Source: IMCC26256 sp037146835 (GTDB taxonomy: Bacteria > Actinomycetota > Acidimicrobiia > IMCC26256). From it: a DNA stretch of 12,272 bases. Below, piece after piece: positions 7,426 to 12,272 of this stretch. How positions within the stretch are numbered: position 1 is the stretch's first letter; every line of letters begins with the position of its first letter. A program made the translations under genes and the position numbers. Below the pieces are notes generated by a model. That model was given only the letters and a program-made list of their open reading frames with translations. It made no database searches and was not told where the DNA came from. The stretch covers positions 1 to 12,272 of the forward strand of contig JBAWWI010000060.1 of the NCBI GenBank assembly GCA_037146835.1, in the 5' to 3' direction.

Positions 7426-8799
7426 TTACTCACGCGCCATGTTTGAGAACTTCGTAAAGTGGTCGAGGAACGCGAGGCGGATGTTGCCAGTGGGGCCATT
7501 GCGGTGTTTGGCAACGATTATCTCTGCAGTTCCGCGCTGATCGGTCTCAGTGTTATAGGACTCATCGCGATAGATGAACATAACAACGTCTGCATCCTGC
7601 TCAATCGAGCCGGACTCACGGAGGTCAGCGAGCATCGGCCTCTTATCCTGGCGGTACTCAAGTTGACGGTTGAGCTGTGCGAGGGCAACGACCGGGCAGT
7701 CAAGTTCGCGAGCGAGGATCTTGAGCCCACGAGATAGATCTGCCACCTCCACTTGGCGACTCTCCGGGCGGCCGGGTGTTGACATGAGCTGAAGGTAATC
7801 AACCACGATCAGCCCAAGGTCTCCATGGCGGGCCTTGATCCTGCGAGCCTTCGCGCGCATCTCCATCACCGTGCAGTGAGGGTTGTCATCTATATATAGA
7901 GGCGACTCGCCGAGGTGGGACATCGCCGTGTTTAGGCGAGTCCAGTCGGCATCGTTGAGACGACCTGTCTGAAGTTTGCGAGCCTCAACGCGCGCCTCAG
8001 ATGCGAGCAAACGCTTGGTTAGCTCAACTGTCCCCATCTCCATTGAGAAGAAGATGACCGGACGCTTCGTAACAATCGCCACGTTTGCTGCGGCACCGAG
8101 TGCGAAGGAGGTCTTACCCATACCCGGGCGTGCCGCCACAATTAGAAGCGTTGAGTTTTGGAAACCAAGTAGCAGTTCGTCGAGGTCTGTATAGCCAGTA
8201 GGCGAACCAGTAACAGCTCCCTCTGGGCCCTCATACATATTTGATAGTTGCTCGATGGTCTCGGAGACGGAGTCGAATACGCGCACCATTGACTCTGCGA
8301 CGCGCTTCTCTGCAATCTCAAAGATCCGCGCCTCAGCGCGGTCGACGGTATCGGTCACATCATCGGGCTGTGAATACGCGCTCTCTGCAATCTCACCTGC
8401 AACGGTAATTAGACGCCGCAGAAGCGCGAGTTCGCTAACAATTCCGGCGTAGTGGCCAGCGTTTGATGACGCAGGTGTATTCGCTTGAATACTCACAAGC
8501 TTCTGGCGTCCGCCGAGTGCTTCAAGAAGATCAGCGCGGCGCAGCTCCTCTGCAATCGTGACAGGGTCCACCGGCTCACCCTGGCTATACAGAGCCATTA
8601 CCGCTGTGTAGATATGCGCGTGTGCAGGCTTATAGAAATCAGACTCGTCGACACGCGCCTCTACCGCGGCTGTAATCGCATCGCGCGAGAGCATCATTGC
8701 TCCGAGTAGAGACTCCTCGGCCTCGAGGTTGTGCGGTGGAACACGGCCCGAAGAAGCCGTTCGCTGCGAGCGTCGCGCGTCGTCTATTGACTGAACCAC
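7426..8799 (-). CDS. dnaB: Replicative DNA helicase DnaB, copy 2 (complete, canonical locus)
   Basis: This is the complete 457-residue replicative helicase, a normal family length with no intein. The N-terminal primase-interacting domain spans about residues 20-120, followed by a linker and the RecA-like motor from about 185. Visible motifs are Walker A ARPGMGKTS (223-231), SMEM with Glu254, Walker B LIVVDYLQLM (330-339), and the late RESGSIEQDADVV segment. The start is GTG at 8799-8797 with AGGGG five bases upstream. The position behind rpsF-ssb-rpsR-rplI is the standard one, so this copy is probably the ancestral one. It does not simply share the rplI transcript, because a terminator lies in between (9104-9146). 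It is therefore expected to have its own promoter in 8813-9103, where DnaA-box-like sites cluster. Copy 1 at 1-1315 is 98 percent identical as protein. Confidence 0.97.
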   Translation of the reverse strand: MVQSIDDARRSQRTASSGRVPPHNLEAEESLLGAMMLSRDAITAAVEARVDESDFYKPAHAHIYTAVMALYSQGEPVDPVTIAEELRRADLLEALGGRQKLVSIQANTPASSNAGHYAGIVSELALLRRLITVAGEIAESAYSQPDDVTDTVDRAEARIFEIAEKRVAESMVRVFDSVSETIEQLSNMYEGPEGAVTGSPTGYTDLDELLLGFQNSTLLIVAARPGMGKTSFALGAAANVAIVTKRPVIFFSMEMGTVELTKRLLASEARVEARKLQTGRLNDADWTRLNTAMSHLGESPLYIDDNPHCTVMEMRAKARRIKARHGDLGLIVVDYLQLMSTPGRPESRQVEVADLSRGLKILARELDCPVVALAQLNRQLEYRQDKRPMLADLRESGSIEQDADVVMFIYRDESYNTETDQRGTAEIIVAKHRNGPTGNIRLAFLDHFTKFSNMARE

Positions 8800-8812
8800 T
8801 ATTTCCCCTAAA
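7485..8812. repeat. Right direct repeat containing dnaB copy 2
   Basis: This is the partner of 1-1328, in the same orientation. The two repeats enclose nucS', the phosphoribosyltransferase and the whole Bmp transporter operon. The repeat may continue left of 7485 into the last dnaB codons, but the corresponding part of copy 1 is outside the window. Confidence 0.9.
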
Positions 8813-8854
8813 ACTCTGTGTAATTACTCGGTAGCATTTCTTGGCGGTATTGCT

Positions 8855-8892
8855 GGCTGTACTTCTGGCTGTTACTTCTGGCTGTTACTTAA
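8855..8892. repeat. Three tandem 13-bp repeats upstream of dnaB copy 2
   Basis: Units of GGCTGTTACTTCT follow each other at 8855-8866 (one T missing), 8867-8879 and 8880-8892 (last two bases AA). They lie between the dnaB start codon and the DnaA-box cluster, 37 bases from the first box. They could be iteron-like protein-binding sites or a simple slippage product. They are not notably AT-rich. Confidence 0.75.
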
Positions 8893-8928
8893 GGCTGGCA
8901 ATGAGCCTCTATCGTCTCACCTTTTGCC

Positions 8929-9013
8929 TGTGGGTAAACAGTGGAGAACCCTGTGTTTTTCCTGTGAATTAGCGGTGGATAACTGCCATACTTCTCCACA
9001 GGCCTGTGGGTAA
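8929..9013. promoter_or_regulatory. Cluster of DnaA-box-like 9-mers in the rplI-dnaB gap
   Basis: Four 9-mers within one mismatch of the DnaA box TTATCCACA (or its complement TGTGGATAA) lie within 85 bases. They are TGTGGGTAA at 8929-8937, GGTGGATAA at 8974-8982, TTCTCCACA at 8992-9000 and TGTGGGTAA at 9005-9013. Weaker two-mismatch sites are AGTGGAGAA at 8940-8948 and TGTGAATTA at 8963-8971. The last two strong sites face each other across GGCC and form the perfect 14-bp palindrome CCACAGGCCTGTGG (8996-9009). This suggests DnaA binding, which could control dnaB transcription, titrate DnaA or act as an origin element. The matches are visible in the sequence; the function is inferred. Bases 9014-9103 next to it show nothing I can name. 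Confidence 0.65.
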
Positions 9014-9103
9014 GTTTCGCTTTGGTGCAGCGCCTGAAGTCTCTACCTCGAGTGGGACACCTTTCCTCCGAGGCAGCCTGCGCCACCAGCGATCTGCGTA
9101 TCC

Positions 9104-9146
9104 GTCCTCTTAAAAGTAAAGGACCCGGCCACATTTACTGGCCGGG
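9104..9146 (-). terminator. Intrinsic terminator of the rpsF-ssb-rpsR-rplI operon
   Basis: The arms 9124-9131 and 9139-9146 form a perfect eight-pair, GC-rich stem with a seven-base loop, 37 bases after the rplI stop. In the minus-strand transcript it is followed by the U-rich run UCCUUUACUUUUAAG. This is a convincing intrinsic terminator that separates the ribosomal operon from dnaB copy 2. Confidence 0.8.
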
Positions 9147-9183
9147 CCTCTACTAATTCTGAGAAGTGATTGCTTGCAGGCTC

Positions 9184-9630
9184 CTACTCGGAGACAACCT
9201 CAACTGTGGCTTTTGCAATTACACCTTCGTGTAGGCGCACTGATACCTCGAACTCGCCAAGCTCCTTGATTGCCTCGGCAATCGTCACGCTACGACGATC
9301 AACATCGGTGAGTGCAATCACGCTGAGCGCAGTAGCAACATCAGTTGCGGTAACGGAACCGAAGAGCTTCCCGCCCTCGCCTGCGCGAGCAGTAACCGTG
9401 ACGCGTGCACCGTTCAAGCGACCTGCAACCATCTCGGCTGCTTCGCGCTCGCGCGTGTCGCGTGCACCACGGTTTCGGCGCATCGCCTCGGCCTGGCCAA
9501 TTACACCCTTCGTGGCCTGAATTGCAAGACCACGGGGCACTAGGTAGTTACGTGCATAGCCGTCAGCAACGACACAGAGGTCGCCTTTCTTGCCTACGTG
9601 CTCTACATCGGCGCGCAATACGATCTTCAT
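9184..9630 (-). CDS. rplI: 50S ribosomal protein bL9
   Basis: This large-subunit protein binds 23S rRNA near the L1 stalk base. It is 148 residues long, the normal length. The N-terminal domain begins MKIVLRADVEHVGKKGDLCVVADGYARNYLVPRGLA, which contains the L9 signature. A long charged helix connects it to a C-terminal domain from about residue 80 (GGKLFGSVTATDV). The start ATG is preceded by GAGGAGG seven bases upstream, which lies inside the last codons of rpsR; only two bases separate the two genes. It is the last gene before the operon terminator. Confidence 0.97.
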   Translation of the reverse strand: MKIVLRADVEHVGKKGDLCVVADGYARNYLVPRGLAIQATKGVIGQAEAMRRNRGARDTREREAAEMVAGRLNGARVTVTARAGEGGKLFGSVTATDVATALSVIALTDVDRRSVTIAEAIKELGEFEVSVRLHEGVIAKATVEVVSE

Positions 9631-9632
9631 CT

Positions 9633-10136
9633 CTACGCCTCCTCTGAAGTTGTGCCGTCGGTTGGGTCGTAGTCAAGAGCCTCTGGGTTGCGCTCGACCA
9701 CGATCTCCATGGTCTCCTCGCCCTCCATGGTGATGCCCTCTGGCAACTCATGAATGGTTGTCTCAGGAATCACTGCATCTGCTGACAACTCGCGATCGCG
9801 GCCACCATCACGGCCACCGCCTTCACGGTCGCGTCGTCCGCCGCCGCCACCCTTCGAGCGCTGGGTTACCTGGCGCACGGTGTAAGGAAGTAGGCCCATC
9901 TCGCGAGACAGGCGAATCGCCTTAGCGACTGCGCGCTGCTGCTGCGTGTTGTTGCCAGTTACGCGACGAGCGCGAATCTTTGCGCGCTCCGAGACGAAAC
10001 GACGAAGAAGGTTGACGTCTTTGTAGTCAATCCAGTCGACACCCTCAGAGATGAGGATGGAGACTTTCTTCTTCATAGGGCGACGCTTGTCGGTTCCTAA
10101 TGGTTTGCGTTTTTCTCTGTTGTTATCTCTAGCCAT
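9633..10136 (-). CDS. rpsR: 30S ribosomal protein bS18 with a long C-terminal extension
   Basis: bS18 is a small-subunit protein that pairs with S6 on the platform. The core is clear: a basic start, EGVDWIDYKDVNLLRRFVSERAKIRARRVTGNNTQQQ, and LLPYTVRQ ending near residue 89. Family members usually stop about there, at 75-90 residues. This protein runs to 167. The extra 78 residues comprise a Gly/Arg/Asp-rich linker (about 96-113), then an acidic segment (EGITMEGEETMEIVVE) ending DGTTSEEA. The extension is in frame without interruption, and its third codon positions look coding. The rplI ribosome binding site is embedded in its end. The ATG at 10136 has GAGGAG eight bases upstream. It is co-transcribed with ssb (38-base gap) and rplI. 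The extension's function is unknown. Confidence 0.93.
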   Translation of the reverse strand: MARDNNREKRKPLGTDKRRPMKKKVSILISEGVDWIDYKDVNLLRRFVSERAKIRARRVTGNNTQQQRAVAKAIRLSREMGLLPYTVRQVTQRSKGGGGGRRDREGGGRDGGRDRELSADAVIPETTIHELPEGITMEGEETMEIVVERNPEALDYDPTDGTTSEEA

Positions 10137-10174
10137 GATTAATGCTCCTCATATACCTTTTGATCGAGGGCCCT

Positions 10175-10675
10175 TTAGAAGGGCTCCTCATCTCCAAAAC
10201 CGTCATAGGCCGGGGCCGGCTCGTTCGATGACTCACGCCCGCCGGAGTTGCCCCCGCCAGACTTGCCACCTGAATTGCCGCCCGAGTTGCCCCCATAATT
10301 GGAGCCACCCTCGCGACGCTCAGTGCGCTTCACCTCTGCTGTTGCCCAGCGAAGGCTTGGCGCTACCTCATCGGCAACGATCTCAACGACGCTGCGCTTC
10401 TCGCCCTGCTCTGTATCCCATGAGCGCTGCTCAAGGCGACCAGTGACGATGATGCGGTTGCCCTTCTGAAGCGACTCGCTGCAGTGATCGGCCATTTCGC
10501 CCCAGACGATGACGTTGAAGAACGATGTGCGCTCTTCTCTCTCGTTCGTCTGCTTGTTAACCCATCCTCGACTCACTGCGATACCCAGGGTTGCTTTCGC
10601 CTGGCCACCAGCTGTGTAGCGAATCTCGGGGTCACGTGTGAGGTTTCCGACGACTGTGATCGTGTTATCTGCCAT
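10175..10675 (-). CDS. ssb: Single-stranded DNA-binding protein
   Basis: SSB coats single-stranded DNA during replication and repair and recruits partner proteins through its C-terminal tip. The 166 residues comprise an OB-fold of about 110 residues (starting NTITVVGNLTRDPEIRYT, with FFNVIVWGEMADHCSESLQKGNRIIVTGRLEQRSW), then a flexible linker with repeated GGNSGG units, and the acidic tip DGFGDEEPF. That end matches the conserved protein-interaction tip. The ATG at 10675 has AAGGAG upstream, overlapping the end of rpsF, with three bases between the genes. A short imperfect hairpin covers the stop codon region (10166-10189) and may tune expression of rpsR downstream. Confidence 0.97.
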   Translation of the reverse strand: MADNTITVVGNLTRDPEIRYTAGGQAKATLGIAVSRGWVNKQTNEREERTSFFNVIVWGEMADHCSESLQKGNRIIVTGRLEQRSWDTEQGEKRSVVEIVADEVAPSLRWATAEVKRTERREGGSNYGGNSGGNSGGKSGGGNSGGRESSNEPAPAYDGFGDEEPF

Positions 10676-10678
10676 GCC

Positions 10679-11020
10679 TTACTCCTTAGCCTCTGTAACC
10701 GCCTTGGAGTTGCTGCCCAACTTGCCGTAAACACGGTCAGGGATGCGCAGCACTTTGTGGCGGATTACTTCATCAGAAAGGGAGAGCGTGCGGTGGAGTT
10801 CGTCCATCGCTGCAGGCTCCGACTTGGCGTGGAAGACGACGTAGTAGCCCTCCCAGCGATGCTTCATCTCATACGCGAAGCGGCGCTTTCCCCATACGTC
10901 TACAGGTCCACGAACGGCACCCTGTGACTCAATGAGCTTGAGTGATTGCTCAAGCGAAGCACGAATTACTTCGTCCTCTAGCTCTGCATCAAATATAACC
11001 ATGACTTCGTACGGCCTCAT
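10679..11020 (-). CDS. rpsF: 30S ribosomal protein bS6
   Basis: bS6 is a small-subunit protein that forms a complex with S18. It is 113 residues long, with an extended C-terminus compared with the roughly 95-residue core. The opening MRPYEVMVIFDAELEDEVI, the central GPVDVWGKRRFAYEMKHRWEGYYVVFHA and the late LSDEVIRHKVLRI are all characteristic of S6. The start ATG at 11020 is preceded by a strong AGGAGG about eleven bases upstream (11031-11036). It is first in the rpsF-ssb-rpsR-rplI operon. A 7-pair hairpin with loop GCC sits just 5' of the ribosome binding site (11042-11058), which fits possible feedback by S6 or S6-S18; that role is inferred. Confidence 0.96.
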   Translation of the reverse strand: MRPYEVMVIFDAELEDEVIRASLEQSLKLIESQGAVRGPVDVWGKRRFAYEMKHRWEGYYVVFHAKSEPAAMDELHRTLSLSDEVIRHKVLRIPDRVYGKLGSNSKAVTEAKE

Positions 11021-11378
11021 CGGCTTCGTACCTCCTCTGGACCACAGCGGCGCTGCGGGCTCCCAAGTCCGTAACGATGAGGTTCATCACTACGCCGGGG
11101 AGCAGGTTTCGATTGTGAATGTATTGCGGGTCTTCGCTACAACTATTCGCCGTAGCCGGGGAAGGGTAGCAGTAGTCCTGCCGATTTCTCTTGGTGAGAA
11201 CCCTAGCCACCCACCGAGGCCAGCACCAGCGCGGATTTTGGGGGCAGAGGGGCCCGTGAGGCTTGGAGACTGGAGATTGGAGACTTATTCCAATGGGATA
11301 TGTGCTTTACTTCACGGGTCGGCGCTAACCAATACAGGGCGACTCCAAACCAACTACAAGATTCTGGAGATCACTGAT
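11021..11378. other. Divergent intergenic region between rpsF and the RCC1-repeat gene
   Basis: These 358 bases hold no convincing gene. They must carry the promoters for rpsF (leftward) and the RCC1 gene (rightward), but I see no strong -35/-10 pair for either. Visible elements are the rpsF leader hairpin, a small stem-loop with arms GATGA/TCATC (11076-11088), and three tandem 7-mers of the form GGAGACT/GGAGATT/GGAGACT at 11265-11285. There is also a ribosome binding site GGAG (11366-11369), nine bases before the RCC1 gene start. Confidence 0.6.
11042..11058 (-). promoter_or_regulatory. Hairpin just upstream of the rpsF ribosome binding site
   Basis: In the rpsF transcript, CCGCAGC and GCUGUGG pair over seven positions (one G-U) around the loop GCC, ending five bases before the AGGAGG. 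Known rpsF leaders in several bacteria bind the S6-S18 complex. I see only a stem-loop in the right place and have not matched it to the known consensus. Confidence 0.4.
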
Positions 11379-12272
11379 ATGGAACCGACCCCTCACGCCC
11401 CGTTGCTCAACCAGCAAAAAACAGGTCGCGCTGCAAAAGCCAAGCGACGCAATATCTCTATTGCGTTAGCAATCGTTGTGGTAATAGCGATGGGTATTAC
11501 AGCCGTCGTCGCAGCATCAGGAGAGAACAAGTCTGGGAGATCAGGTGCTTATGTGTCTGGTGACCCTCTCGCCTGGACAGCAGTTGGTGCTGGGCTTAAG
11601 AGTTCTTGTGGGCTCGTAAATAGTGGACAAGTGAAGTGTTGGGGAGATAACCGCTACGGGCAACTGGGTAACGGGACCACGAACAGCTCAAGCACTGCCG
11701 TCTTCGTCTCTGGTATCACTACCGCTAGCAGTATTAGCCGCAGCGCCAACGGGGGACAACGGTGTGCATCACTCCGAGACGGAACTGTCTGGTGTTGGGG
11801 TGATAACTCCTATGGCCAGCTCGGTAACGGGACCAAGAACACCTTGGCCTCGACAAGTCCAGTCCATGTCTCTGGTATCACTACCGCTACCAGCATCGGC
11901 ATCGGCGGCAGACAAGCCTGTGCACTCCTAACGGACAGCACTATCTGGTGTTGGGGTGATAACACCTACGGGCAGCTCGGTAACAAGACCAATACAGGCT
12001 CGACAATTCCAGTCCAGGTCCCTGATATCACTACCGCTACAAGTATCAGCGTCAGCGGTCGTAACGCGTGTGCATCACTCCGAGACGGAACTGTCTGGTG
12101 CTGGGGACCCAACACCAACGGGCAGCTCGGCAACAGGACCAATACCGACTCGAACTTTCCAGTCCAGGTCTCTGGTATCACTACCGCTACCAGCATCAGC
12201 GTCAGCGGCGCCCATAACTGTGCAGTGCTGACGGACAGCACTATCTGGTGTTGGGGTGATAACACCTACGGG
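11379..12272 (+). CDS. Membrane-anchored RCC1-repeat protein (open at right edge)
   Basis: This reading frame runs from ATG at 11379 to the window end without a stop (298 codons). The N-terminus has basic residues (KAKRR), then one membrane helix at about residues 26-48 (ISIALAIVVVIAMGITAVVAA). A linker and at least five RCC1-type repeats of about 50 residues follow. Each repeat carries C-(A/G)-x-L-x-(D/S)-x-x-(V/I)-x-CWG-x-N-x-x-GQLG. RCC1 repeats fold into beta-propellers; two cysteines per repeat suggest an exported domain with disulfides. Repeats 2 and 4 (CASLRDGTVWCWG) resemble each other, as do 3 and 5 (LTDSTIWCWGDNTYG). Such proteins are common in aquatic Actinomycetota and usually act outside the cell. 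No specific function or ligand can be assigned. GGAG lies nine bases before the start. Confidence 0.85.
   Translation, partial: MEPTPHAPLLNQQKTGRAAKAKRRNISIALAIVVVIAMGITAVVAASGENKSGRSGAYVSGDPLAWTAVGAGLKSSCGLVNSGQVKCWGDNRYGQLGNGTTNSSSTAVFVSGITTASSISRSANGGQRCASLRDGTVWCWGDNSYGQLGNGTKNTLASTSPVHVSGITTATSIGIGGRQACALLTDSTIWCWGDNTYGQLGNKTNTGSTIPVQVPDITTATSISVSGRNACASLRDGTVWCWGPNTNGQLGNRTNTDSNFPVQVSGITTATSISVSGAHNCAVLTDSTIWCWGDNTYG
11763..12272 (+). repeat. Higher-order tandem repeat inside the RCC1 gene
   Basis: Nearly identical DNA recurs every two protein repeats. GCATCACTCCGAGACGGAAC occurs at 11767 and 12073 (306 bases apart). ACGGACAGCACTATCTGGTG occurs at 11931 and 12231 (300 bases apart). The connector ATCACTACCGCTA recurs in every repeat. 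This indicates recent expansion of a two-repeat unit. Confidence 0.8.

Noticed and set aside
492..8194. Similar antisense ORFs inside both dnaB copies (492-677 and 7976-8194, plus strand).
   Set aside because: They are mirror frames of the dnaB coding strand. Their similarity follows from dnaB homology, and they have no ribosome binding site or known family.
7426..8799. Intein or insertion in DnaB.
   Set aside because: The protein has normal length, and the Walker A and C-terminal motifs are contiguous.
8889..9134. Minus-strand ORF of 81 codons in the rplI-dnaB gap.
   Set aside because: It spans the DnaA-box cluster and part of the terminator, has low-complexity mixed composition and no recognisable family.
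10989..11210. Minus-strand ORF of 73 codons upstream of rpsF.
   Set aside because: It overlaps the rpsF start and leader hairpins, has no family features and is probably a chance frame.
11277..11304. Promoter TTGGAG-16-TATGTG for the RCC1 gene.
   Set aside because: The match to the consensus is too poor to annotate.
11966..12265. Minus-strand ORF opposite the RCC1 repeats.
   Set aside because: It is the mirror of a repetitive coding region; its apparent repeats come from the RCC1 gene.
11763..12272. CRISPR-like regular repeats.
   Set aside because: The repeats are in frame, encode RCC1 blades, and the intervening sequences are homologous rather than unique spacers.

Overview
This window most likely comes from the chromosome of a moderate-GC member of the Actinomycetota. 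Three things point there. The gene order rpsF-ssb-rpsR-rplI-dnaB is the usual actinobacterial one. There is a NucS/EndoMS-type nuclease fragment ending in the MRLF tail. The SSB has a glycine-rich linker and an acidic tip. The class cannot be settled from the sequence alone; the S18 protein leans towards an Acidimicrobiia-like or freshwater lineage, and this is only a guess.

Layout, left to right. (1) 1-1315, minus: a first dnaB, open at the left edge and lacking only its last 19 codons. (2) 1340-1786, plus: the C-terminal nuclease half of nucS, whose 5' end is cut off next to the start of this dnaB. (3) 1815-7190, minus: a purine or nucleoside uptake and salvage cluster. In transcription order it holds a BmpA-type lipoprotein, a double ATPase, two permeases and a purine-type phosphoribosyltransferase. 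(4) 7426-8799, minus: a second, complete dnaB at its canonical place behind rplI. (5) 8800-9183: a gene-free control region with a cluster of DnaA-box-like 9-mers, three 13-bp tandem repeats and the rplI terminator. (6) 9184-11020, minus: the rpsF-ssb-rpsR-rplI operon. (7) 11379 to the right edge, plus: a membrane-anchored RCC1-repeat protein, open at the edge.

The most striking observation is the pair of dnaB genes. They align without any indel at a constant offset of 7484 bases. By my count they differ at about 155 of 1315 bases (about 12 percent), yet at only 7 of 438 amino acids. Both copies therefore appear to be under strong protein-level constraint. Homology stops 13 bases upstream of the start codon, so copy 1 lacks the DnaA-box region that precedes copy 2, and nucS begins, already truncated, at that junction. 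The two genes form long direct repeats around the transporter cluster.

How the genes work together. DnaB, SSB and the DnaA-box cluster belong to replication initiation and elongation. S6, S18 and L9 are ribosomal proteins co-transcribed with ssb. The Bmp transporter would import nucleosides or related compounds, and the phosphoribosyltransferase would convert the released bases to nucleotides. I found no CRISPR array, tRNA, rRNA, transposase or phage gene.
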